From CAZYWA01 sp964650975 [NCBI: uncultured bacterium] (lineage in GTDB: Bacteria > JADJOY01): a stretch of 5,819 nt of DNA. Position 1 is the stretch's first letter. Every line of letters starts with the position of its first letter. The stretch spans positions 1-5,819 of the forward strand of contig CAZYWA010000509.1 of the NCBI GenBank assembly GCA_964650975.1, given 5' to 3'. Positions 1 to 5,654 of this stretch are shown one piece after another. The notes under the pieces were generated by a model. It did no database searches, was not told where the DNA came from, and worked only from the letters and a program-made list of their open reading frames with translations. Made by a program: the position numbers and the translations under genes.

Positions 1-227
1 AGGCGGGCGAGCGTCGTCAGGCCGGAGTTGAGCTCGGCGCACTCCAACTTCTGCAGGTGCCGCGGGAGCAATCCGCACCTCTCGGCCGCTTCCTCCTGAC
101 TCAACGCACGCTCTGCCCTCAACCGCTGGACATTCGCCGCAAGCCGCTCCTTCAGACGCTCGTAGGAGGGCCCCTTGTGCTGCGCCGTCCGCGGGCCCTT
201 GGGCCCCTTCTTCTCCGCACCCTTCAT
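1..227 (-). CDS. XRE-family helix-turn-helix transcriptional regulator (N-terminal part, runs off the left edge)
   Basis: This is the first 75 codons of a probable DNA-binding repressor; its 3' part lies outside the window. A lysine- and proline-rich N-terminal tail (about residues 1-20, several KGP repeats) is followed by a lambda-repressor/Cro-type HTH beginning near residue 25. Helix 1 is ANVQRLRAERALS. The SQEEAAERCG helix (43-52) and the LPRHLQKLE recognition helix (54-62) match the family pattern SQEELAxxxGxxxxxLxxxE. The segment ending LTTLARL fits the usual helix 5. The ATG at 227 was chosen because it is the only ATG close upstream of the HTH, although no good Shine-Dalgarno sequence precedes it, so the true start could lie further upstream. 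It is divergent from the exported PD40 protein, and a perfect inverted repeat lies about 40 bases upstream of its start. XRE proteins are typical of phage, plasmid and toxin-antitoxin control, but which gene this one controls cannot be seen. Confidence 0.85.
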   Translation of the reverse strand, partial: MKGAEKKGPKGPRTAQHKGPSYERLKERLAANVQRLRAERALSQEEAAERCGLLPRHLQKLECAELNSGLTTLAR

Positions 228-265
228 GCGGGAAGACGCTATGGACCCGAACTGGACTAGAACAC

Positions 266-277
266 GCTCTAAAGAGC
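266..277. promoter_or_regulatory. Inverted repeat, candidate operator of the XRE regulator
   Basis: GCTCT-AA-AGAGC is a perfect 5-base inverted repeat with a 2-base centre, 39 bases upstream of the regulator's ATG. It overlaps a weak TATGCT -10-like hexamer on the minus strand. XRE repressors commonly bind short palindromes in their own promoter, so autoregulation is plausible. Only one copy was seen, and the assignment is inferred from position and symmetry. Confidence 0.3.
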
Positions 278-509
278 ATAGTGGTCATCCGATTCGACCC
301 AGTGCGCCGACCACGGTCAACACCACGCCCCGACAGGTGGCGTGCCGTACGAAAGCCGCCGTTCGATGCGGATCCCACCTTCGATGCGTCCGGCCCCAGT
401 CCGCGTCGCCTCCTGTTCTGCTCCTGCATGGACGGCGCCCCCGGGGCGTGCGCGGTGTCGCTTCACCAACCCTTTCCACCACGTCAAAAACGATCCTGCA
501 CGAGGGGTA

Positions 510-530
510 GTCGTGACCCGGCGGGTCGAC
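510..530 (+). promoter_or_regulatory. Hairpin in the 5' leader immediately before the PD40 gene ribosome binding site
   Basis: GACCC (515-519) and GGGTC (523-527) form a 5-base stem with a GGC loop. After a 2-base bulge, GTC (510-512) can pair with GAC (528-530). The structure ends 3 bases before the GGAGG Shine-Dalgarno at 534-538. It could modulate translation start, or it may simply be a chance GC-rich stem. Confidence 0.25.
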
Positions 531-545
531 CACGGAGGTAACGTC

Positions 546-1919
546 ATGTCCCAGCGGCTGGCCGCCCTTTCGCTTCTGGCTTCGCTTGCGCTTTCGACGG
601 CGGTGACGTCGGCTCGGGCCTCGACCTGCTCGGTCGATCTGACCGCGAATCCAGACACCATCACGGTCGGCGAAACGTCGACCCTCGGGTTCTCGCAGAA
701 CAGCAGCGCTGACCTCATTCCCCTCGGGTGCACCATCCCATCGGGCGCCTTCTCATGCGGGGTGAACGCGTGGTGCGTGAGTCCACCGGTCACCATGACC
801 TACAGCACCGTCTGCCAGTGGCGACAAGGTGGCAGCCAACAACCGGTGTGCTGGGCCAACGACACGGCAACCGTCACCGTGCTGACGGCACCGCCCCCAC
901 CATCGACCACGTTCAAGCTGGACAGGGAACTCATTGTCGAGACCGACAGCGCGACCCTGACCTGGACCGTCACGAACGCCAAGACTTGCGCCGCATCGAG
1001 CAGCCCCGCCTCGACAGACTGGACCGGCTCCATCCCGGCGACGAGCGGGGCGAAGGTGGTCCATCCAACAAAGACGACCCTCTACACCTTGACGTGCTCG
1101 GGCGCGGGCGGCACCGTTTCCAAGCAACGAACGGTGCAGGTCTTCGGACAGCCCGTGAACCTCGGATCCGGTATCAATCGATCGGGAGATGAGATGGCCG
1201 TCTCGATCAACCGGGCGGCACCCAACACGAGCATCCTCTTCGCATCACGCCCGGTCGGCGGCAACGCGGATCTCTATTATGCGGTACTCGATCCGACCAT
1301 GGATCGTTGGTCAACGCCCACGGCGCTCCCGGCGCCGGTCAATTCCGCGTACCAAGAGAACAGCGTGACCGACGCGATCCATCTCATTTTCGGTGGCTGG
1401 CGTCCACCCGTCACCACGAACACCGATCTTTGGGAGACGAGTTCTGTCGGCGGGGTGTGGAGCAATCCGACGAATCTGGCCTCCGTGAACACATCGTCGA
1501 ATGAGACCTCACCATTTCTGACCGCTCACGAGGACAAACTGCTCTTCGCGTCCGATCGGCCGGGCGGGCTCGGAAGCTACGACCTCTACCAAGCGGTTCC
1601 TACCGCGGGTGGATGGGGAAACGTAACCTCGTTGGGAAGTACAATTAACTCGGGCGGAAGCGACATATCCCCGTTCATTTCAAAAGACGGAACGATCCTT
1701 TTCTTCTCCAGTAGCCGCGCTGGCAGCTTCGACATCTACTACTCCAAGCAAGATTCGACCGGGGCTTGGCGTGCCCCCGTGGCATTCGGTGCGCCCATCA
1801 ATACGACGAGCGCCGAGCAATACCCTGCACTCTCCGACGACGGCACACGCCTTTATTTCATCTCGAATCGACCCGGCGGCTACGGAGGCCTCGACATCTA
1901 CGTGAGTATCAAGCAGTGA
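546..1919 (+). CDS. Exported Ig-like and PD40 (WD40-like beta-propeller) repeat protein
   Basis: This 457-residue secreted or periplasmic protein starts at the ATG at 546, which has GGAGG at 534-538 with a 7-base spacer and is followed at once by a signal peptide. The frame stays open upstream to 342, but that part reads as arginine-rich noise. Residues 1-25 are a Sec signal with cleavage expected after the ARA ending at 25. Residues 26-113 form a beta-rich module with six cysteines (28, 62, 71, 77, 90, 102), probably disulfide-bonded. A PPPP linker at 116-119 leads to a bacterial Ig-like domain at about 122-200, with SATLTWTVTNAKTC, T-TLYTLTC and TVQV strands and Cys148/Cys184 as a likely disulfide. 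Residues 201-457 hold five PD40 repeats of about 50 residues, each with an LxFxSxRxGG..DLY-like core (at 230, 279, 332, 384 and 436). These are separated by W-S/G-x-P strands and N-containing turns (GSGIN, GSTIN, GAPIN). PD40 repeats occur in TolB and in OmpA-linked envelope proteins, so a binding or scaffold role is likely. The ligand is unknown. Confidence 0.9.
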   Translation: MSQRLAALSLLASLALSTAVTSARASTCSVDLTANPDTITVGETSTLGFSQNSSADLIPLGCTIPSGAFSCGVNAWCVSPPVTMTYSTVCQWRQGGSQQPVCWANDTATVTVLTAPPPPSTTFKLDRELIVETDSATLTWTVTNAKTCAASSSPASTDWTGSIPATSGAKVVHPTKTTLYTLTCSGAGGTVSKQRTVQVFGQPVNLGSGINRSGDEMAVSINRAAPNTSILFASRPVGGNADLYYAVLDPTMDRWSTPTALPAPVNSAYQENSVTDAIHLIFGGWRPPVTTNTDLWETSSVGGVWSNPTNLASVNTSSNETSPFLTAHEDKLLFASDRPGGLGSYDLYQAVPTAGGWGNVTSLGSTINSGGSDISPFISKDGTILFFSSSRAGSFDIYYSKQDSTGAWRAPVAFGAPINTTSAEQYPALSDDGTRLYFISNRPGGYGGLDIYVSIKQ

Positions 1920-2039
1920 TCCAGGTTCATCCACGCGTGGGCGGGATGCGGAAACACGGATTTCGTGACCTCACGGTGTGGGAGATCATTGCCCGATCGC
2001 GCTAGGCCCGTCCCGTGCGACGCGGGGGCGACGCGTGAG
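1920..2039. other. Convergent gap between the PD40 gene and the metallophosphoesterase remnant
   Basis: This stretch is where the plus-strand PD40 gene and the minus-strand phosphoesterase remnant converge, so a bidirectional terminator would be expected. I find no GC stem followed by a T run. The only clear symmetry is the perfect 10-base palindrome CCACGCGTGG at 1931-1940, flanked imperfectly by CATCC and GGATG, which could form a weak stem. Its role is unknown. Confidence 0.35.
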
Positions 2040-2485
2040 TCAGGTGCCACCACGGCGGTCACGGACGCCTGACGCGATCCGCGGAATTGCAACCTCGGCC
2101 CCATCGCCGACCCGGTGAACCGTGAACCGCCGCTCCGGGAGATCGAGGATGCCGAACGTGTCCGGTGTGCGCCAACCCGCATGCCCACGATCGTCGCGTC
2201 CCACCTCGTGGGCAGCTCGCGGAGGAACCTCATCGTCGCGAGGGAGAGTACTCGGCCGCCATCGTCCTGACCGCGCTCGATCGCCCAGCGGTCGTGATTC
2301 CCGCGGATGCACGGCACCTGCTTTTCGCGGAGGACGATGATCGTCTCCTCCGGGAAGCGGCCGTAATCGATCAGGTCGCCCGCGCACACGACCGCCTCGC
2401 AGCCGAGCCGCTCGGCCTGGGCGAGCGCATCGCACAGCGCGTCCACGTCAGCGTGGACGTCGGAGACGATGGCGAGGCGAGTCAC
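2040..2485 (-). pseudogene. Metallophosphoesterase (calcineurin-like) remnant with internal deletion and frameshift
   Basis: The 5' part encodes about 104 residues that clearly belong to a calcineurin-like metallophosphoesterase of the YfcE/phosphodiesterase type. D9-V-H11, G36-D37 and G62-N63-H64-D65 are the first three metal-binding motifs, spaced as in intact enzymes. The GTG at 2485 starts directly before the usual TRLAIVSDVH opening and has GGGAG upstream. The frame should then run into an HG(T/S)P motif, a GHTH motif and an NPGS segment. Instead, after GMRV (near 2174), the family-like ending TPDTFGILDLPERRFTVHR appears in a different frame (2168-2040, stop at 2040). The two remaining histidine motifs are absent. 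The simplest reading is loss of a large internal piece, probably many tens of codons judging from usual family length, with a frame change at the join. Without the missing metal ligands it should be inactive. It lies downstream of the phosphatase and micropeptide genes in the same direction. An assembly error is possible but would have to remove precisely the core. Confidence 0.82.
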
Positions 2486-2598
2486 GCGCCGGGTCTCCCG
2501 CGATTGCACGCTCTGGTCACCGCGGCGTGCCTGAGCTGCTCATAGAGTGGGCCTCGGAGAAGAAGGGGCCACGGTCCGCACTCGTCGCGTCTGGAAGG

Positions 2599-2706
2599 CT
2601 AGTGCGGAAGGCAGAAGAAGACTCCGTGGATCAGCGCGCCCAGCAGGGCGAGGCCAAGGTTCCCGAAAAAGCCGATCAGGAAACACGTACAGAGAAATCT
2701 CCACAT
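2599..2706 (-). CDS. Small hydrophobic single-span membrane peptide, 35 residues
   Basis: This short open frame begins at the ATG at 2706, only 4 bases after the stop of the phosphatase gene. It is preceded by a full AAGGAGG Shine-Dalgarno (plus positions 2716-2722) at a 9-base spacing, placed inside the last codons of that gene. It ends at a TAG at 2599. The product starts MWRF and is hydrophobic almost throughout (residues 4-33), with glycines at 12, 15, 18, 23 and 28, one internal Asn, three cysteines (6, 8, 32) and histidines at 27 and 35. It could span the inner membrane once as a helix or form a helical hairpin. The tight spacing and strong ribosome site argue that it is translated with the phosphatase. 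I do not recognise a family. A membrane regulator or anchor, or a type I toxin-like peptide, are possibilities only. Translation is inferred from the ribosome site and the hydrophobic pattern. Confidence 0.62.
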   Translation of the reverse strand: MWRFLCTCFLIGFFGNLGLALLGALIHGVFFCLPH

Positions 2707-2710
2707 GGGG

Positions 2711-3208
2711 TCACGCCTCCTTGGGTGCTCTCCGAGCGGCGCGAAGCACGAGTTCGTACACGTGCCGGTTGGGCGCGAACTCGTCGAAGAAGGGCCGTGG
2801 ATCGCCGCCGAGCGCCTCGCAGAGCGCCGCCGCGACGGCGGGGCTTCGACTCATGCCCTGCTCGCAGTGGACGACGATCGCGCCGATCGTGTCGCGGTAC
2901 TGGTCGACAAATCGCCATATCTTGGCGGCCTGTCGGGGTGTGAGCAGCCGGATCGCGGGTGGCAGCGCCAGTCCTTCGACCGGTTCGGCGTCATGGAACC
3001 GCACGACGAGAACATCCCTGCGTGCGCCAATCGTGGCGACTGCCGGACGCCGGGACCCCGGATCGGCGATCGAGATGACGACGTGCGGCACCTCGACACG
3101 GACTCCCGCCTCGATCTCTTCCCGGCCGAGGACGATGAAGCGCAAGGAGGTGGTCAGGCAGGTCCCGCGTGGCGGCGACGGGCGCAGTCCCGGTCGCGTG
3201 TGTGCCAT
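2711..3208 (-). CDS. Dual-specificity/tyrosine protein phosphatase-like protein
   Basis: This 165-residue protein carries the cysteine-phosphatase P-loop HCEQGMSRSPAVAAALC. C115 is the expected nucleophile and R121 the phosphate-binding arginine (CX5R), so the likely reaction is hydrolysis of phosphotyrosine or phosphoserine/threonine through a phosphocysteine intermediate. Upstream, VPHVVISIADPG (40-51) is the first core strand, and VLVVRFHDAE (66-75) includes D73 as a candidate general acid. The helix at 91-107 precedes the catalytic strand IGAIVVHC. The end, APNRHVYELVLRA, is typical of small bacterial and phage-associated members. The ATG at 3208 has GGAGG at plus 3213-3217 with a 4-base gap. 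The first 20 residues are low-complexity, and the conserved fold begins near LRFIVLGREE, so a later start cannot be excluded. No signal peptide is seen, so it should be cytoplasmic. It heads a minus-strand group with the micropeptide and the phosphoesterase remnant, and is divergent from the DnaB-like gene. The substrate is unknown. Confidence 0.9.
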   Translation of the reverse strand: MAHTRPGLRPSPPRGTCLTTSLRFIVLGREEIEAGVRVEVPHVVISIADPGSRRPAVATIGARRDVLVVRFHDAEPVEGLALPPAIRLLTPRQAAKIWRFVDQYRDTIGAIVVHCEQGMSRSPAVAAALCEALGGDPRPFFDEFAPNRHVYELVLRAARRAPKEA

Positions 3209-3384
3209 CCGTCCTCCACCCAGTCAACCGCCGCGCCGAGCCCCCTCCCCCTGGGCAACATCGGGCCAGCGGCGCGGCCGTCCAGAGGCTGGATCGGGCG
3301 TGGCACGACCAGCTTGCCCGCGCTCCGGGTCAGAACACGTCCCGACCGGATCGAGTTGAGAAGACGGCGGGAGAGACGGTATCC
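3209..3384. other. Divergent promoter region between the phosphatase and the DnaB-like gene
   Basis: These 176 bases must carry promoters in both directions. The GGAGG for the phosphatase is at 3213-3217, and a GGGAGAG for the DnaB-like gene is at 3369-3375, about 9 bases before its ATG. No convincing -35/-10 pair or strong palindrome was seen. The plus frame stays open through this stretch, but the translation is proline/arginine-rich and does not look coding. Confidence 0.4.
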
Positions 3385-4428
3385 ATGTCGGTCGGAGGGA
3401 CACGTCCTGACCCCAAGATCAAGGCAGCTTCTGATCACATGGCTGACGTGAAGCCCGGCGCCGACGGCCTGCGCGCCGACCAAGGGACACTGCTCGGACT
3501 CGACGCAGGTGCCGTGACCCTCCGGCCGCCGCGGATCGCGCCAGCAGAGGTCGCTCCGGCGCCGCCGATGCCCGCGATCACGCCCGCCAAGCCCGCCGTA
3601 ACCTCCGCATTCCGCTGGATCGAGGAGCGGGTCGACCAGGGAAGGCGGCGGCCTGTGCTCACGACCGGCATGCAGTCGGTGGACCACCGCGACCGCGGTT
3701 TCCAGTCAGGCGAGCTCACGCTCGCCGTGAGCGCGTCCCGGGCCGTCCTTCACGCTCTCGCGACGACCATTGCACGCCACGCATCGATGGACCGCGCCGC
3801 CCCAACGCTCCTGCTCGCGATGGAGCGCCAAGGCGCGCGCGCCGCGATCCGGTTCCTGGTGACTCGGTCCGGCATCAAGCAGCCGCGCGTGTCGCGAGCC
3901 CGCTGGCTCTCCGAGAACGAGTGGTTGGAGCTCATCCGGGCCGCCGATGGTGTAGCCGTGGCGCCCCTTCACCTCGACGAGACACCCTACGGAACCGTCG
4001 CCGCACTGCGGGAGCAGATCGAGGAGGTCGTTCGGCTCCACGAGATCGCCCTCGTGATCGTGGAGGGATTGAACGGCCTCGTCGCCGATGAAGGCAGGCC
4101 GCTCGCGGAGGTATGCGCGACGCTGATCGGGGTCGCGCGCGAAACGAAGGTGGCCATTCTCGCGTGGGCACACCTCCCAAACGCGCGGCTTGTCGGGATG
4201 AGGAGCCGAACACGTACCTGCCCCGCCGCCGATGCACTCGCGCGGCACGTCGATGGCTTGTGGGTGCTCGAACAGCGAGGGCGGGAGGGCGAGATGGCGG
4301 TGATGAAGGGTCCGACCGGCCAGTACGTTGTGGATCTCGAATTCGACGCCTCGGTGGACTCCCTTCGCGAAAGGACCGCCGAGACCGAGTCCGTCGATCC
4401 TACGAAGAATGACCCGGTGCCCTTTTGA
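3385..4428 (+). CDS. DnaB-helicase C-terminal-like (RecA-fold) protein lacking a Walker A motif
   Basis: This 347-residue protein follows the layout of the DnaB/RecA-fold ATPase core. Residues 1-75 are a proline/alanine-rich, probably disordered tail with no DnaB N-terminal domain. TTGMQSVDHRDRGFQSGELTL (93-113) matches the DnaB lead-in TGFxxLDxxxGGxxxGELxV. The following loop should be a P-loop (GKT/S) but reads AVSASRAVLHA (114-124), without the glycines or the lysine. TLLLAMER (141-148) matches the SLEM strand and keeps Glu147. IALVIVEGLNGL (221-232) sits at the Walker B strand with Glu227 where DnaB has Asp. ILAWAHLPNAR (258-268) matches motif H4 (sQLxR), and MKGPTGQYVVDLEF (307-320) matches KNRNGPTG but lacks the arginine-finger segment. 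It therefore probably cannot hydrolyse ATP normally. It may be a pseudo-ATPase partner of replication or recombination proteins, or a divergent phage/plasmid helicase relative. The ATG at 3385 has an upstream GGGAGAG; an ATG at 3439 has no ribosome site. A degraded partial copy lies at 5655-5764. Confidence 0.75.
   Translation: MSVGGTRPDPKIKAASDHMADVKPGADGLRADQGTLLGLDAGAVTLRPPRIAPAEVAPAPPMPAITPAKPAVTSAFRWIEERVDQGRRRPVLTTGMQSVDHRDRGFQSGELTLAVSASRAVLHALATTIARHASMDRAAPTLLLAMERQGARAAIRFLVTRSGIKQPRVSRARWLSENEWLELIRAADGVAVAPLHLDETPYGTVAALREQIEEVVRLHEIALVIVEGLNGLVADEGRPLAEVCATLIGVARETKVAILAWAHLPNARLVGMRSRTRTCPAADALARHVDGLWVLEQRGREGEMAVMKGPTGQYVVDLEFDASVDSLRERTAETESVDPTKNDPVPF
4277..4291 (+). repeat. 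Short tandem repeat inside the DnaB-like gene (slippage site)
   Basis: GAGGGCG occurs at 4277-4283 and again at 4285-4291, giving an 8-base period over codons 298-303. In the partial copy near the right edge exactly one 8-base unit is missing at this place, so this repeat explains the deletion seen there. It is not a multiple of three, so loss of one unit shifts the frame. Confidence 0.7.
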
Positions 4429-4734
4429 GTCACGCCCCAGCCAGGTGAGTGACGCATGACCCGTCGCCGCATCGTCCGGCCCCCCGGACTCGGCGTGCAG
4501 CACCATCGGTACAGGGTGAAGGTGGCGTGAGGCCGCGTAGACGGCGGACTCCGCCCCCCCGCACCAGCCCGGAATCCCACGCCTTCGACTCGGCACCGAT
4601 GGCACACGGATGCACTTCGGGGCCGCGCGGCAAGCCGAGCGGCAGGCCACCCGGCTAGCCCGGGTACACACCGCGGAGGCGAAAGGCCTAACGTGAGTTG
4701 CACCAGTTCGTCCGCACCGTCGTAGTCTCGCGGC
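4429..4734. other. 306-base gap downstream of the DnaB-like gene
   Basis: No gene can be supported with confidence here. A 24-codon open frame starting at the ATG at 4456 has a weak GGTGAG site upstream and encodes a very basic peptide, but this is too short and too biased to call. Longer frames on both strands give low-complexity proline/arginine-rich translations. A GC hairpin, ACCCGG (4649-4654) with CCGGGT (4660-4665), has a 5-base loop and no T run after it. The stretch probably holds the end of the DnaB-like transcript and the promoter of the HTH gene. Confidence 0.45.
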
Positions 4735-5043
4735 GTGCGAGCCAATCCTCCGCAGTCCCGCTCAGGTCCGCCTGGGGGCGCAACCGCGTCCAGGACTGGC
4801 GTCGGCCCCGGTCTCGCCGGTGCGCTGCTCACACCGATCGAGGTTGGGGATCTGCTCCGAACCAGCCGGAAGGGCATCTACCGGTTGATCAACGCAAAGC
4901 GAATCCCAGGCGTCGTCCGGATCGGCCGGCGGATCCTGGTTCGGCGAGCCGATCTTTGTCGATGGCTCGCTTTGCCGAGTGGTGACCCATCCACAACAAC
5001 CGCAGAGCCACCTCTGCGCGTTAGGGGGAAATGGAATGTGTGA
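4735..5043 (+). CDS. Excisionase/MerR-like helix-turn-helix DNA-binding protein (HTH_17 type)
   Basis: This 102-residue protein has its only recognisable domain at about residues 30-79. LLTPIEVGDLLRTSRKGIYRLI is the winged-HTH start of the excisionase/AlpA type, in which the second helix (KGIYRLINAKRI) is the recognition helix. GVVRIGRRILVRRADLCRWL forms the wing and the closing helix, matching the usual xRxGrrwrvrrsdLxxWL pattern. Such proteins bind attachment sites or promoters in phages and integrative elements, either directing excision or regulating transcription. The N-terminal 28 residues are proline/glycine-rich and look unstructured. The GTG at 4735 is the only usable start after an in-frame stop just upstream, and it has a poor ribosome site, so expression may be low or coupled to something upstream. 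The last 8 bases overlap the following gene, which suggests translational coupling. Whether it is an excisionase or a plain regulator cannot be decided without a partner integrase, and none is in the window. Confidence 0.8.
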   Translation: MRANPPQSRSGPPGGATASRTGVGPGLAGALLTPIEVGDLLRTSRKGIYRLINAKRIPGVVRIGRRILVRRADLCRWLALPSGDPSTTTAEPPLRVRGKWNV

Positions 5044-5530
5044 TCACAGTCTGGATTGGCCGGGACGATGGTCCATCACCCTGGAATACGTTAGCCAGGA
5101 CGAAAGCGAGCACCTCGAAGTCTCCCTTTACAACGCGAGCGTGTCCGACGACGAGGCGATGAAGCTCTACCGCTCCGTGGAAAAGGACGAGAAGGGATAC
5201 CTCGACGATCCGGCGGATCGACGCAGCCTGCTGAGCGGGGTCCGCGATACATTCAGTGTTGCCGAGCTGGATGCCATCCGCGAATTCCTGTTTCACCGGG
5301 CACCGCGGGTGCCGATGTGCATCAAGGTGCTTCCCGCCCGAGTGCCGATCATCCACGGGGTGATCCCCTGGGAGGAGGTGGCGCTAGACCCCAGCTGTGG
5401 CTACAAGAGCCATCGCTATGAGGAGGATGCCGGCTACGGTCTGCCATTCTCCCTCGTCGGCGTCTTCAAACATGAAGAGAACAGCCCGGTCGCACCCCCG
5501 GGTTCCCTCTCGCCCACCGTGGAGCCGTGA
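5036..5530 (+). CDS. Conserved-looking acidic protein of unknown function, coupled to the HTH gene
   Basis: I do not recognise a family for this 164-residue protein. The ATG at 5036 was chosen because AGGGGG (5024-5029) lies 6-7 bases upstream. Earlier in-frame GTG codons lie within the HTH gene and have no ribosome site. The start overlaps the HTH stop codon region by 8 bases, so both are probably made from one message. The protein is rich in Asp and Glu. Residues 10-35 look beta-stranded (RWSITLEYV, HLEVSLY). Residues 37-90 look helical (DDEAMKLYRSVEKDEKGYL, VAELDAIREFLF). Residues 92-145 alternate hydrophobic strands with loops (MCIKVLPARVPIIHGVI, PFSLVGVF). The tail from 149 is proline-rich. 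There is no signal peptide or membrane segment. The mixture of ordered segments and normal-looking composition argues for a real, folded cytoplasmic protein. Its position after an excisionase-like gene suggests a mobile-element accessory or DNA-mimic-like role, but this is speculation. Confidence 0.75.
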   Translation: MCDHSLDWPGRWSITLEYVSQDESEHLEVSLYNASVSDDEAMKLYRSVEKDEKGYLDDPADRRSLLSGVRDTFSVAELDAIREFLFHRAPRVPMCIKVLPARVPIIHGVIPWEEVALDPSCGYKSHRYEEDAGYGLPFSLVGVFKHEENSPVAPPGSLSPTVEP

Positions 5531-5565
5531 GCGGCAACCGGTTTCGGGAATCGTCTGAATGAGGG

Positions 5566-5588
5566 CGGACCGCGCCCCGCAGGGTCCG
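5566..5588 (+). terminator. GC-rich inverted repeat, possible weak terminator after the unknown gene
   Basis: CGGACC (5566-5571) and GGTCCG (5583-5588) form a 6-base stem with an 11-base loop, 36 bases after the stop of the 164-residue protein. The placement suits a terminator, but no T run follows, so any effect would be partial. It could equally be a chance stem in GC-rich sequence. Confidence 0.22.
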
Positions 5589-5654
5589 GTCTACACGTAC
5601 AGCGGTGCGCGAGCGCCGCCGTCAATTCGTCTGAAGGAGCGAGCCCGCCGTCCA

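Larger units (their letters stand above)
228..545. other. Divergent intergenic region between the XRE regulator and the PD40 protein
   Basis: No convincing gene is seen in these 318 bases. Open frames exist on both strands, but their translations are arginine- and proline-rich and resemble no protein I recognise. The region must hold the promoters for both flanking genes. I find no clean -35/-10 pair. On the minus strand a TATGCT hexamer (plus positions 275-280) is a weak candidate -10 for the regulator, and it overlaps the inverted repeat at 266-277. A GC hairpin at 510-530 lies directly before the Shine-Dalgarno of the PD40 gene. Confidence 0.5.

Noticed and set aside
342-545. Upstream extension of the PD40 gene to an ATG at 342
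   Set aside because: The added 68 residues are low-complexity and arginine/proline-rich, whereas the ATG at 546 has GGAGG and leads straight into a signal peptide.
3169-3384. Upstream extension of the DnaB-like gene to an ATG at 3169
   Set aside because: It would overlap the phosphatase start region, gives a noise-like proline/arginine translation and lacks a ribosome site; 3385 has one.
3356-3384. TTGAGA followed 18 bases later by TATCCA as a promoter for the DnaB-like gene
   Set aside because: The second hexamer touches the ATG at 3385, so transcription would begin inside the gene.
2547-3451. Long plus-strand open frames across the phosphatase gene
   Set aside because: They are antisense to a gene with a clear catalytic motif and give serine/arginine-rich translations, as expected of GC-rich shadow frames.
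4430-4658. Small open frames on both strands in the gap after the DnaB-like gene, including a 24-codon frame at 4456-4530
   Set aside because: They are very short, arginine/proline-biased and have only weak ribosome sites; coding status cannot be supported.
3706-4877. Long minus-strand open frames opposite the DnaB-like gene and beyond
   Set aside because: No recognisable domain is present and the composition is typical of antisense frames in GC-rich DNA; the plus strand carries the DnaB-like motifs.
5551-5635. Nine-base direct repeat TCGTCTGAA at 5551-5559 and 5627-5635
   Set aside because: It is short and the flanks do not align; it could be chance, with no element between the copies.
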